From Niabella aurantiaca DSM 17617 (GTDB lineage Bacteria; Bacteroidota; Bacteroidia; Chitinophagales; Chitinophagaceae), in the NCBI RefSeq assembly GCF_000374125.1, contig NZ_KB893629.1:1-64000 (forward strand): DNA of 64,000 nucleotides, given 5' to 3'. A model generated the notes under the pieces. It was not told the origin of the DNA. It saw only the letters and a program-made list of their open reading frames with translations, and did no database searches. Position numbers and translations under genes: made by a program. Within the stretch, counting starts at the first letter, position 1, and the number at the start of each line of letters is the position of its first letter. Shown here piece by piece: positions 56,501 to 64,000 of this stretch.

Positions 56501-57112
56501 GTTTGGGGACTGGACATCAGCAACCTGCAGAATACCGGAAAATCGCTGTTGACCTATGGATATGAAAGCAGGAAAACCAGAGAATGGTCGCTGAAGTACC
56601 GGCATTTTTTTGGCAGCAGCCTTACTTTTAACCTGGATCTCCGGACGGGCTTGCAGGCGCTGTATTCGGACAACGCACAGTTTGAAAACCGCAATTATGA
56701 AATTACAAAGAACAGTGCAGGACCTTCACTTTCTTTTATAAGCGGTACTACTTTCCGAGCAACCGCCGGGTATCAATACGAAGCTAAAAAGAACAAACCG
56801 GCTTATGGAGGTGAAAGAGCGGTTTCCAATGCGCTTACTGCTGAAACGAAATACAATATTTTACAGAGTGCCGCTCTTACAGCGCGTTTTACGCTGGACC
56901 AGCTGAATTATAAATCCACAACGGCCAATACCACAACAGTGAGCTATGTCATGCTGGACGGGTTACTGCCCGGTAAGAACTATCTGTGGAATATTATGCT
57001 CACCAAACGGCTGATGAGCAACCTGGAGCTGAGCTTCCAGTATGACGGGCGCAAGCCGGGGGGAACGAAAACCGTTCACACCGGCAAAGCATCCCTGACC
57101 GCTATTTTTTAG
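53504..57112 (+). CDS. Large outer-membrane beta-barrel-type protein
   Basis: The product has up to 1202 residues. Its signal peptide (SITFFFFLLCMAGGLYGQ) begins only at residue about 44, so the real start is probably the in-frame TTG at 53618 or 53627 rather than the ATG at 53504. Residues about 316-385 hold PYKLQGANNELFFIVLANTE, then VFIDGELLQRGEDQDYVINY and VSFTPRRMITKDSRIQVEFE, a segment also found in very large surface proteins of Bacteroidota such as SprA. The C-terminal half is a series of aromatic-ended beta strands typical of a barrel. It is probably an outer-membrane protein; transport role unknown. Confidence 0.8.
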   Translation: MLRCERIFALYTDPKCYIATAHLRKPKKPIFAELKQPALRLLRSITFFFFLLCMAGGLYGQDVPAARPLSNLRTKRIAVLGDNVQLDSLSIIPQSFRIEGIDSSAYRLDCVNALLYWVHKPATANVTVHYRVFAMKLNPAVQRMNFDSLAMNSAAPISSPATAARERGPLLNFGNINAQGSFGRQMGFGNNQSLVLNSNLNVQLSGMLADSIELQAAITDNNIPIQPDGNTQQLNEFDEVYIRFKKKNWQLNIGDMDLRENRSYFLNFYKRLQGVSFQTENALSKKTTANTLVSGSIAKGKFTRNVFQGLEGNQGPYKLQGANNELFFIVLANTERVFIDGELLQRGEDQDYVINYNTAEVSFTPRRMITKDSRIQVEFEYADRNFLNTNVYGMQELNFNDRVKLRVGFFNNSDAKNSSINQVLDNRQKQFLSQIGDSVQNALYPSAVLDTFAAGKVLYARTYVIKGLEIVDSFYRYTVNRDSAQYNVSFTEVGPGRGDYVPDNTNANGKVFRYIPPENGQKQGSYAPVMALITPRKQQVLTLGIDYALAKQTLLKTEVAASSYDVNTFSRFHSGDDKGIAAKVTLSNTAMVSKRSKLQLLSSLDYEMVQARFQPVERLRSVEFTRDWGLPLVADRADEHIIRASAELLSEKGNRLQYRFTNYNRSDRYTGYQHALTQFTQWRNWTFNNDVTATQYNGALDKGSFLRPVLDISKKMPALGNWSIGARYALERNENRNKATDTLNATAFSFNTYTFFIKSDEAKQNRYGVSFYTREDQYPVQRDLVKGDRSYNLNFKAELLSNEHRQLYLNTTLRKLDVLDAAVSRQPEENTLLSRVEYNMNEFKGFLTGNVLYEAGSGQEQKREYAYLEVPAGTGQYTWIDLNQDSIQQLNEFELAAFQDQARFIRINTPTNEYIKANYNTFNYSLGLNPKLLWNEQTAGGFQKFLSRFNWTSTLQVSRKAQATGFVSLNPFRYALNDTNLIAMSSILANTLSFNRLSTVWGLDISNLQNTGKSLLTYGYESRKTREWSLKYRHFFGSSLTFNLDLRTGLQALYSDNAQFENRNYEITKNSAGPSLSFISGTTFRATAGYQYEAKKNKPAYGGERAVSNALTAETKYNILQSAALTARFTLDQLNYKSTTANTTTVSYVMLDGLLPGKNYLWNIMLTKRLMSNLELSFQYDGRKPGGTKTVHTGKASLTAIF

Positions 57113-57151
57113 TATGGATGTGTTGCCGCTTCAAAGAGCCTGCAGCGGAAC

Positions 57152-57616
57152 CTATTGAACCTGTGGCGCCTCCGCAGGTGCTTCCGGGACGGTTGCTGCC
57201 GGCAAAGCCGTTCTTTGGGTAAGCAGGAAGAACAGGTTGCTGATGCAAAACCCCATCCAGTATAAATAGATGCCCAGGTGAAAACGCTCTCCAAGCCAGC
57301 GATGTGAAAGCGCATTGCGAAAATCGGAATAGGTGATATAGAGGCCACCCAGGAAAGCGAAGAGAAAAACAAGGAGCAGGAGCACGCGTTTCCTTCCTTT
57401 AAATCTTTTATCGATCCCATACAATAAAAGCGTTACCAGCGCCAGCAATACCAGGCATACAAGCGCTGCCTGCCACCATACCTTAAAAAAACGGTAGTTC
57501 TTGTAAAAAGTATTGACGCCAACGCGCCCAACCAATGAAATGCCGGATGTTAAAATACCCGACAAAAATGCTATGAGCAGCAGGAGCGCAGATAGGACGT
57601 AATAATTTCTTTTCAT
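57152..57616 (-). CDS. Four-helix membrane protein of unknown function
   Basis: The 154-residue protein has four hydrophobic helices (about 6-25, 49-66, 76-94, 115-133) and a Pro/Ala-rich C-terminus. I do not recognise a family. It starts 17 bases after the DinB-family gene on the same strand and may share its transcript. Confidence 0.65.
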   Translation of the reverse strand: MKRNYYVLSALLLLIAFLSGILTSGISLVGRVGVNTFYKNYRFFKVWWQAALVCLVLLALVTLLLYGIDKRFKGRKRVLLLLVFLFAFLGGLYITYSDFRNALSHRWLGERFHLGIYLYWMGFCISNLFFLLTQRTALPAATVPEAPAEAPQVQ

Positions 57617-57632
57617 TTATATCGGCGTTGTT

Positions 57633-58112
57633 TTAAGGAGTGTCCGTTTCCTGTACCAGCTTTCGGAGCAGAACGATCTGTCCCAGGTGATAGTATATAT
57701 GCTCTATCATGGCATCGATGTTGCGGTGATAGGTTCCGTATTTTGGATCTGTAAATACGGCCTCAAGCTGTGCGTCGGTCATTTGCTCTACATGCCCTGC
57801 AAAGGCCTCCGCATCCGCCCATAATTTATTTAAGCGTTGTTCCCAATCGTCCTGCGACAGGGCCGGAGGTGCATCAAAGCTGTATCGGTCATGAATATCG
57901 AGCACGCGCCCTTCAAACACTTTTAAAATACCGGCAATATAATAGTTAAGATGGAACGCAAGGGCCGCAATGGTGTTGAGCGACCCGATCCGGGTATTTG
58001 CCTGTTGCCAGGTAAGGCCGGATAGCTGCGCCTTTAAATTAGTGGCTGCCACCCAGTCGCCGTTTAGATGCACTTCTCTGAATCGTTTTGCAAGTTGAGT
58101 GGATCGGGTCAT
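57633..58112 (-). CDS. DinB-like family protein
   Basis: The 159-residue four-helix protein has the DinB-like metal site: His in ALAFHLNYYIAGIL near residue 54, and two further His in ATYHR and IEHIYYHLGQIVLLRKL near the end. Such proteins are metal-dependent hydrolases or thiol transferases of mostly unknown substrate. It heads a two-gene unit. Confidence 0.82.
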   Translation of the reverse strand: MTRSTQLAKRFREVHLNGDWVAATNLKAQLSGLTWQQANTRIGSLNTIAALAFHLNYYIAGILKVFEGRVLDIHDRYSFDAPPALSQDDWEQRLNKLWADAEAFAGHVEQMTDAQLEAVFTDPKYGTYHRNIDAMIEHIYYHLGQIVLLRKLVQETDTP

Positions 58113-58622
58113 GATCTGTGATTTTTCTGTGACAACGAATGTAAGGCTTTAATAGATGGCCTTTGTTGATTTCAGCTGCTTTCTTATGCCGTTGTTTTGT
58201 ACAAGATGATACTGTGCGGGTAGATTTCTGAATGTGGAGGTCTTTTCTGGGTATATTATTTTTAATAAAAGCTTTTCCATTTAGCAATAGACCGGATACC
58301 CGACGGATTCCAAACTATTGCAGGGAATACATAAAAGAAAAGATGTATTCCAGGTTTTCTGTCAGCATGCAAAACCGAGGAGTGATGATAAATACACCGG
58401 GTAGCGGCTGTACCAAAGGAAGGCTTTGTCCGGCCCCTAAAAGCATACGGATTGTGTGTCGGATGCCATGAGCATCATGCATTTTTCGCATATGGATCCT
58501 GCATATAAATCTGCTATAAACTTTTTTTCGCTTGAGCTGACCGCTTTGGTGTGACCAGGGATCCGGGCGGCCAGTCGTGATAGAATCTCCACGCGCCGCT
58601 TCAGGAATAATCGAGTCCCTTG
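58113..58622. other. Gene-free stretch of 510 bases
   Basis: Located between the DinB-like gene and the end of the TraB/GumN gene. Small frames do not look like proteins. Nothing recognised. Confidence 0.5.
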
Positions 58623-59504
58623 TTATTCGAAGACCGGCGTTACTGTATAACCGTTGTTTTGCAAAAGACGGATCAGTCCATCCGCTCCTCCCAGGTGGCC
58701 GGCACCCACGGCAAAAAGAGTGGGGTTTTTCTTCATTTTCGCGGGGAGTAGTTGCACCCAGTTTTTATTGCGCTCTTTAAGCAAACGGGTCTGCTGCACT
58801 GTGTTCATAAATTTAGGATCATGCATCAGTTTATTCAGCTGCGGAAGGTCCTCCGTTTTATAAACCTGCACCAGGTCCTTTATATAATAGGGCGCTTCTT
58901 TTATTTCTCTAAGGGTATTGATCAGTTCGTCGATCGTATTCATTGACCGGATCATATTTATCTGGAATGCGACCGATTCCAGGTGATCTATCCGCAATGT
59001 ATCTTCCTGTGCCAGGGCATAGAGCTCTTTTTCCATCATCTTTACTTTAGATGGGTCTGCACAATTGAATGCTTTTGCGGTTAAAACGGAGGTGAGCGCG
59101 AACGGGGACAGCTGATCCAGGACGCCGGATGTGAGCTGGTACTCTTTAAGCAGGCTGTCGAGGGCGGCGCGCTGTCCCGGTTGAGCTTGTTTTAAAATGC
59201 CAGGTACCGGTTGCATCAATTCCATCAGCTTTTCGGAGCCTTCCACATTAGCAATGTCTGCTTCAAATGTTACTGTCCGGACCTCTTTCAGCGTCTTTCT
59301 TAATTTGGAGGATATTTCAAAGTCTTCACCGCAGATCAGGTGCATGGTGCCCAAAAGATATGAGGGCTTTAGAAGATGTGGGGCGCTGATCTTCCAGAGC
59401 ATGGTGTGCGCTTCCTGGGCGCGGACGGCTGTAGCGGATAGCGCCCACATGCAAAAAATAGTGAGGGTTGTTTTGAGCCCCTTTAAATACCTGTATCTGC
59501 ACAT
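58623..59504 (-). CDS. TraB/GumN family protein
   Basis: The 293-residue secreted protein has a signal ending at AVRAQ (residue about 29) and the TraB/GumN hallmarks: LWKISAPHLLKPSYLLGTMH at the start and LFAVGAGHLGGADGLIRLLQ at the end. The Gly-His pairs (GTMH, GAGHLGG) are the conserved residues and suggest a metal-dependent protease fold related to Tiki. It lies upstream of DUF6515 in coordinates but is transcribed after it on the minus strand. Confidence 0.88.
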   Translation of the reverse strand: MCRYRYLKGLKTTLTIFCMWALSATAVRAQEAHTMLWKISAPHLLKPSYLLGTMHLICGEDFEISSKLRKTLKEVRTVTFEADIANVEGSEKLMELMQPVPGILKQAQPGQRAALDSLLKEYQLTSGVLDQLSPFALTSVLTAKAFNCADPSKVKMMEKELYALAQEDTLRIDHLESVAFQINMIRSMNTIDELINTLREIKEAPYYIKDLVQVYKTEDLPQLNKLMHDPKFMNTVQQTRLLKERNKNWVQLLPAKMKKNPTLFAVGAGHLGGADGLIRLLQNNGYTVTPVFE

Positions 59505-59592
59505 ATGAAAATAATTTTGATCCAGACCGGGAGGCCATGAAAAAAGCGGCCCGGCTAAGGGCCACTCTTCTTATTTGCCATTGCATCCTGCT

Positions 59593-60405
59593 TTATTTAG
59601 AACGCACCACCTCATACATTACTTTTCCATCAACCGTGATCTCTTTGTAGTAGGTGCCTGCAGGAGAAAGAAATTGTCTTTTACCTTCGACGGTAACCCG
59701 CTTTGAATTTTTGGGCAACTCCTCAAACTGGTCTCCGACCCGGGGATGGTTATAGTAGGTTGCATCATCGTTTGTGCTGCGCCCCCCGGTGTCCATTCCG
59801 GTTGTTTCCGGCTCCCTTATCCCGTCGTCATCGTCGTCATTCAACGGATATGAATTTTCTTCATCGTAGGGCTGGTCTTTGGTGTTTAAAGTTCCTTCCC
59901 TGCCTACAACCGTATAGACCCGTTCGCCATCTTCATTCAGGTCTGCTTTGTAGTACGTACCACGATATTCGTAATAGGTATTCCCGTCGATCTTCCGCAT
60001 CCGGGCACCATTGGGCAGGCGCTCTGCAGTTGCTCCCAGGGGAGGCGCCACTACTTCATAACCTCCTTTCTCTCTTTCTAAAAAATATAGATTGTTCCGG
60101 TAATAATAAGGCACGCCCCCGTAGTAGACCCGGCGGGCACCGGGTGGAAGCGCGTAAATGGTAGCGCCAACCGGAGGAATGACAATTCCTACCGATACAC
60201 CCACATTGGGGCCATAGCCGTACCGATAATAGGGTGCGGGGAAACCGAAGACCCCACCGATCCCGACTGAAACCCGCGGCGCCCTGTGGTAATGATAGCT
60301 TCTTACCCGGGACGGATAACGGCGGTACTGAGCGAAGCCGTCCACCGCGAGGAACAGGCTGGCGCCCAGCAGGAACATTCCCAGTTTTATGAAATTTTTG
60401 CTCAT
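59593..60405 (-). CDS. DUF6515 family secreted protein
   Basis: The 270-residue protein has a signal peptide (LGMFLLGASLFLAVDGFAQ) and a Tyr/Arg-rich stretch with Gly (PYYRYGYGPNVGVSVGIVIP). The PPVGATIYALPPGARRVYYG and PPLGATAERLPNGARMRKID repeats, each followed by YYxYR-like text, define DUF6515. An acidic spacer (NDDDDDGI) is near residue 190. The family is abundant in Bacteroidota, role unknown. It sits in a run of Tyr-rich secreted proteins on the minus strand. Confidence 0.85.
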   Translation of the reverse strand: MSKNFIKLGMFLLGASLFLAVDGFAQYRRYPSRVRSYHYHRAPRVSVGIGGVFGFPAPYYRYGYGPNVGVSVGIVIPPVGATIYALPPGARRVYYGGVPYYYRNNLYFLEREKGGYEVVAPPLGATAERLPNGARMRKIDGNTYYEYRGTYYKADLNEDGERVYTVVGREGTLNTKDQPYDEENSYPLNDDDDDGIREPETTGMDTGGRSTNDDATYYNHPRVGDQFEELPKNSKRVTVEGKRQFLSPAGTYYKEITVDGKVMYEVVRSK

Positions 60406-60516
60406 TGTTTTTTGTTATATTTATGAGACGACAGAAACCGGCTTAAGGGTGGCACCCGGGCGCCTGGTTCTGTAAAAAAAATGCTAAAAATAAAACCTTC
60501 GTTAAAGCAAAACGAT

Positions 60517-60999
60517 ATGCAATCCAAGGCCCAAACAGTAGCAGATTATCTGAAAGAGATCCCCATGGAGCGGTTACCGGCCATGAAACGGCTAAGATCT
60601 ACGATCCGGAAACACCTGCCCGAGGGGTTTATGGAAGCCATGAGCTACGGAATGATCGGTTATGTAGTTCCGCACCGGATCTATCCGAAAGGATATCACT
60701 GTACCCCTGAGCTGCCGCTGCCGTTTATGAGCATTGCTTCCCAGAAAAACGGTATTGTGCTCTATCATATGGGATTGTACGCCAGCGCCGATCTAATGAA
60801 ATGGTTCTTAAACGAATACAAAAAGGTCTCTGATAAGAAACCGGATATAGGAAAGAGCTGCATCCGGTTTCAAAAACCGGAGCTCATACCTTTTGAGCTG
60901 ATCGGAACACTTGCGCAACAGCTTCCGGTAGCGGACTGGATAGCACTTTATGAAAAGACATTCATTCAAAGCAAAAGCCGCAGGACTTCAGCGAAATGA
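60517..60999 (+). CDS. DUF1801 protein
   Basis: The 160-residue protein has DUF1801 features: VADYLKEIPMERLPAMKRLR at the start and GFMEAMSYGMIGYVVPHRIY followed by PLPFMSIASQKNGIVLYHMG. The fold is a helix-strand mix found in many phyla with no known role. I choose the ATG at 60517; one at 60481 would add 12 poor residues. It is the only plus-strand gene in this minus-strand region. Confidence 0.85.
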   Translation: MQSKAQTVADYLKEIPMERLPAMKRLRSTIRKHLPEGFMEAMSYGMIGYVVPHRIYPKGYHCTPELPLPFMSIASQKNGIVLYHMGLYASADLMKWFLNEYKKVSDKKPDIGKSCIRFQKPELIPFELIGTLAQQLPVADWIALYEKTFIQSKSRRTSAK

Positions 61000-61033
61000 C
61001 CTGCGGCTGTGTTATATTTATTTATCCTGTTGC

Positions 61034-61609
61034 TTATCTCCGGGAGGACCGGTTGTTGTTGCTGGAAGACCGCCTATTATTGCCGGAAGAGCGGCTATTG
61101 TTACTGCCTGACCTGCTCTGGTTGTAGCTTCCCCTTGAAGATGCCGGCGCTTGCCGAACATTTCTTGATGAGGGCGCGGTGTAGGAGCGCTGGGGAGTTG
61201 TGTTCCGCGACCGGACATCTTTGGTCCGGCTGTTAGAATTGCTGCGGCTGGTAACAGGTGTCCGGGTTCTGCTGTTGTTCTGCTGGCGGTAATACTCGGC
61301 ATTCTTGCGGCTGGTATTTACTCGGTTGCGGTCTCTGCTGCTGTACACTTTTCTGCGGTCATCGTACCTGCGGCGGTCGTCATAGCGTCTGCGATCCCTG
61401 TTGCTCCGGTAATACCGATGGTTGTAGTAATAGCCATTATTTCCATAATAGCCCGGCGAATAATAGTAGGGGTAGTAACCATAATACCCGTCATCATAAT
61501 ATCCTCTTGAAGGGTAATAGGTGTCTGCACAGGAACTGAACCCTACTACCATTGCAAGGAGTACCCCTGCTATGATGAGCCTTTTTTTTGTATATATCTG
61601 TGATTTCAT
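61034..61609 (-). CDS. Lipoprotein with Tyr/Gly head and Arg/Ser/Asn tail
   Basis: The 191-residue product has a lipoprotein signal (IIAGVLLAMVVGFSSC). A Tyr/Gly-rich part (GYYDDGYYGYYPYYYSPGYY) is followed by a basic tail rich in Arg, Ser and Asn (RRRYDDRRRYDDRRK, later SSGNNRRSSSNNNRSSRR). The low complexity suggests a surface-exposed, disordered, strongly basic tail. It resembles small proteins common in Chitinophagaceae, role unknown. Confidence 0.7.
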   Translation of the reverse strand: MKSQIYTKKRLIIAGVLLAMVVGFSSCADTYYPSRGYYDDGYYGYYPYYYSPGYYGNNGYYYNHRYYRSNRDRRRYDDRRRYDDRRKVYSSRDRNRVNTSRKNAEYYRQQNNSRTRTPVTSRSNSNSRTKDVRSRNTTPQRSYTAPSSRNVRQAPASSRGSYNQSRSGSNNSRSSGNNRRSSSNNNRSSRR

Positions 61610-61664
61610 TTTTTGAGGATTTTAAAGTGAACGGAATGATCGCGCACCGGATCTTTACCCGTCG

Positions 61665-61892
61665 TTAATACCGGTAGTGTTTTTTTTGCTGTCCGGGGGC
61701 AAAACTCCTGGCCGACTTTGTTCCATAATATTTTTTGGCCTGGCCGGGCGGCATGTGGTAATACCGTTGTTCATGATACCCGTGTGAGGGATAATAATAA
61801 CCGGTGCAGGAACTAAGCCCTGCAACAAAGAGGATTGCCGTTAACAAAAAGGCGAACCCTGATCTTTTCACTATTGTTGTTGTCGTTTTCAT
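61665..61892 (-). CDS. Small Tyr-rich lipoprotein with MPPGQAKKYYG motif
   Basis: The 75-residue product has a lipoprotein signal (AFLLTAILFVAGLSSC) and ends with YYHMPPGQAKKYYGTKSAR and FAPGQQKKHYRY. Similar text is in the protein at 62001. I recall such proteins being labelled quinol oxidase subunit 4 in databases, but nothing here supports that. Confidence 0.7.
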   Translation of the reverse strand: MKTTTTIVKRSGFAFLLTAILFVAGLSSCTGYYYPSHGYHEQRYYHMPPGQAKKYYGTKSARSFAPGQQKKHYRY

Positions 61893-62000
61893 ATCCGGAA
61901 TTTTGATGAGGTATAAGAATCAAACTTTGTACCAATGGCCGGGCCACCCCGTGGGGTGGCGGCCATGAACCGTTTTTAAATCCTGTAAATCATCCGGTTG

Positions 62001-62318
62001 TTACTTTCTGTGATAAGAACGTTTATGATGATCATGCTTCCGATGGCTGTGCTTATAGTATTTCTTAGCATGGCCCGGAGGCATGTGCCGGTAATAGCGG
62101 TGCCCATAATAGCTGGTGTAGCGGTGCCTGGGTACATAATGCCGGTGATAACTGCTTTTGTAGCCTGAAGAGTAATATACTACAGCGGTAGGGCGGTAAT
62201 ACGGGCTTCTTGTGTATGTTTTATAATATTTTTTACTGTGCCTGTAATGTTGCGCATCTGCCCGGGAAGCTCCAAAAATCAAAAGCACGAATGTCAGCAT
62301 GACCAGTTTCATCTTCAT
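62001..62318 (-). CDS. Small Tyr/His/Arg-rich secreted protein with MPPGHAKKYYK motif
   Basis: The 105-residue product has a signal peptide (VMLTFVLLIFGASRADAQ). The mature part is almost only Tyr, His, Arg, Lys and Ser, and carries YYRHMPPGHAKKYYKHSHRK. It is strongly basic. It shares the PPGxAKKYY motif with the lipoprotein at 61665. No function is known. Confidence 0.7.
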   Translation of the reverse strand: MKMKLVMLTFVLLIFGASRADAQHYRHSKKYYKTYTRSPYYRPTAVVYYSSGYKSSYHRHYVPRHRYTSYYGHRYYRHMPPGHAKKYYKHSHRKHDHHKRSYHRK

Positions 62319-62414
62319 AAAGATCTCATTTAGGGATGTTGATTAAAAATGTTTTCATTAAATAAGACGATAAACTTACGCTAACGCCTGTTAATGAAAA
62401 TTAAATATTTGAGA

Positions 62415-64000
62415 TCATTGAAACGACTTTGCGATCCGGGCGAGGTTCAGGCTGCGTGCGGCGGCATTGAAGATCTCCCGGTAAGGACCATTGTGTGTAA
62501 TCAGCTGTTCATGTGTGCCGTTTTCCACTACCTGTCCCTGCTTCAGAACATAAATCATGTCTGCATCTACGATCTGCGAGATGGAATGCGAAATGATGAC
62601 CACGGTACGATTCTGCTTGATGGCATCCAAACTGTTTTTAATTTGCTCCGTTGCAATGGCATCGAGGCTGGCCGTTGGCTCATCAAGGAAAATAACCGGC
62701 GGGTCTTTTAAGAACAGCCGGGCAATGGCAATGCGTTGCTGTTGCCCGCCGCTTAGAGATTGTGCTTCATTTTCATATTGCTGCGGCAGCTCCATGATCT
62801 GGTCATGCAGGTAAGCCTTCTTTGCCGCGCGGATGATTTCTTCTTTTGTTGCATTCATTTTGCCATAGCGGATGTTGTCTTCAATAGAGCCTTTGAAGAT
62901 ATGGTTCTTTTGAAGCACCAGGCCGATCTCGTCCCGCAGCATATGATTGTCATATTCGCGAAGGAGCACGCCATCCAGTAAGATGCTCCCGTTATCGGGT
63001 GCGTAAAATTTGTTCAGCAGGTTCAGGATGGTGCTTTTACCGGCGCCGCTCAGGCCCACCAGCGCTGTTGTTTTCCCGTTTTCTATTTTTAAGCTTACGT
63101 CGTGCAGCGCTTTTGTTCCGTTGGGATAGGTAAAGTTTACATGACGCATTTCAAAGCCGCCTTTGACCACTTCTTCTTTATACGTTCCCCGCTGTTCCGT
63201 TTCTTCCGTGGCATCCAGTATCTGAAAATAAGCTTCCGCATAAACAAAGGCATCATTTACTTCGTCGTAGATCCGGTGCAGCTGGCGGATCGGGGCCGAT
63301 ACATTATTGAATAGCATGATGTGCAACATGATGGCGCCAATGCTGATCTGATGACCAAGAACGAGATAGGTGGTCAAGATGATGATGAGGACCACTCCGA
63401 TCTGTTCAATAAATGATTTGATGCCATCATACCGGAAATTGGTCTTACGTGTATAGAGCTGATCCTGTGTAAGCTGGTCCTGTATCTCCAGTTGCTTTTT
63501 TTCTTCGTAGGATTCCCGCACAAAGCTTTTGATGACCGTGATGGATTCGATCAGGTTCGGCAGGCCGTTGTTCTTGTTTTCCCTTCCCCGGCGCAATTGC
63601 CGGCGCACTCCCTGTAATCTTTTTGCCTGCCGGGCGCTTACATAAAAATAAGCGGGCAGGATCACGGTGGCCACCAGGCCTACATACAGGTTGGCCGCAT
63701 ACATGATGATCAGTGCCAGCAGCGCATTGGAGAATAAGGGTAAAATATCGATAAAAAAATTCTGTACCAGCCGGGTCAAACTTTCCACGCCCCTGTCGAT
63801 CCTCGTTTGCAGCCGGCCCGACTGGTTTTCGGGGGCAGCATAAAACGCCATTCCGTAAGTGAGTATTTTTTCGATGGCCGCCTGCGACAGGCGGTTGCTC
63901 ACCTGGATCCGGATCTTTTCGCCATAAAATTTCTGACCAAACTGGATAAAAATGTTTACCAGTTCCTTCGCAAAAAGAATGATGGAAATATACAACAGCA
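62415..64000 (-). CDS. ABC exporter, MsbA-type fused permease-ATPase (5' end outside window)
   Basis: At least 528 residues are present; the frame is open to the window edge, so the N-terminus is missing. The permease part has membrane helices and the SNRLSQAAIEKILTYGMAFY coupling region. The ATPase has Walker A GLSGAGKST, signature LSGGQQQRIAIARL and Walker B VIFLDEPTASLD. Order and spacing fit MsbA-like homodimeric exporters of lipids or peptides. It is transcribed toward the Tyr-rich secreted proteins. Confidence 0.92.
   Translation of the reverse strand, partial: LLYISIILFAKELVNIFIQFGQKFYGEKIRIQVSNRLSQAAIEKILTYGMAFYAAPENQSGRLQTRIDRGVESLTRLVQNFFIDILPLFSNALLALIIMYAANLYVGLVATVILPAYFYVSARQAKRLQGVRRQLRRGRENKNNGLPNLIESITVIKSFVRESYEEKKQLEIQDQLTQDQLYTRKTNFRYDGIKSFIEQIGVVLIIILTTYLVLGHQISIGAIMLHIMLFNNVSAPIRQLHRIYDEVNDAFVYAEAYFQILDATEETEQRGTYKEEVVKGGFEMRHVNFTYPNGTKALHDVSLKIENGKTTALVGLSGAGKSTILNLLNKFYAPDNGSILLDGVLLREYDNHMLRDEIGLVLQKNHIFKGSIEDNIRYGKMNATKEEIIRAAKKAYLHDQIMELPQQYENEAQSLSGGQQQRIAIARLFLKDPPVIFLDEPTASLDAIATEQIKNSLDAIKQNRTVVIISHSISQIVDADMIYVLKQGQVVENGTHEQLITHNGPYREIFNAAARSLNLARIAKSFQ

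Overview
The window comes from the chromosome of a member of the Bacteroidota, most likely Chitinophagaceae (Niabella-like; this name is an inference). Signs are the promoter word TAnnTTTG in front of many genes, very short 5' leaders, few Shine-Dalgarno sequences, and typical families: large MG2/TonB-plug-like surface proteins, DUF6515, DUF2795, an amidotransferase gatC, and the tRNA-tuf-tRNA-Trp-secE-nusG cluster. Much of it is housekeeping DNA, with secreted or outer-membrane proteins of unknown role between.

Layout. 1-263: tail of an IS5-type transposase. 0.5-12.9 kb: large secreted proteins (an MG2-like protein, a lipoprotein overlapping a helical-repeat protein, a membrane-anchored helix-hairpin-helix protein, a 1200-residue repeat adhesin and its partner). 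13.3-25.8 kb: information-processing block with rpoB, rpoC, a decayed gene, tRNA-Thr, -Tyr, -Gly, -Thr, tuf, tRNA-Trp, secE and nusG. The ribosomal genes rplKAJL, which normally join nusG to rpoB, are missing and rpoBC lies upstream of the tRNA-tuf cluster. 25.9-36 kb: Skp/OmpH chaperone, amino-acid permease, pdxJ, a UbiA-like membrane protein divergent from a LuxE-like acyltransferase, a PBP4-type carboxypeptidase, and an aldo/keto reductase. 36.0-37.0 kb: a Xre-RES toxin-antitoxin pair. 37.2-40.75 kb: an arginine operon (GNAT acetyltransferase, argG, cupin, argC) with an elaborate leader. 41-50 kb: a tetrapyrrole-methylase-type methyltransferase, gdhA, upp, anmK, gatC with an ABC ATPase, a cobalamin adenosyltransferase, lolD. 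49.8-64 kb: mostly envelope genes (thioredoxin-like and MORN/TonB pair, FrnE-like oxidoreductase, a 1200-residue outer-membrane protein, TraB/GumN, DUF6515, three Tyr/His-rich small secreted proteins) and a truncated MsbA-type ABC exporter at the right edge.

The most interesting locus is the leader of the arginine operon (about 40531-40747). A promoter on the minus strand overlaps a long palindrome and is followed by an unlisted 41-codon reading frame. This frame ends in a UGA that lies inside two mutually exclusive hairpins, and it is in frame with the acetyltransferase. It looks like an attenuator or a readthrough switch. A second unexplained feature is a family of phrase-like intergenic repeats (short A/T/G-rich words repeated with variation) that sit between genes, even inside the rpoBC and tRNA-secE transcription units.

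No CRISPR array, rRNA, prophage or integrative element was seen. All function calls rest on reading motifs by eye; no database search was run.
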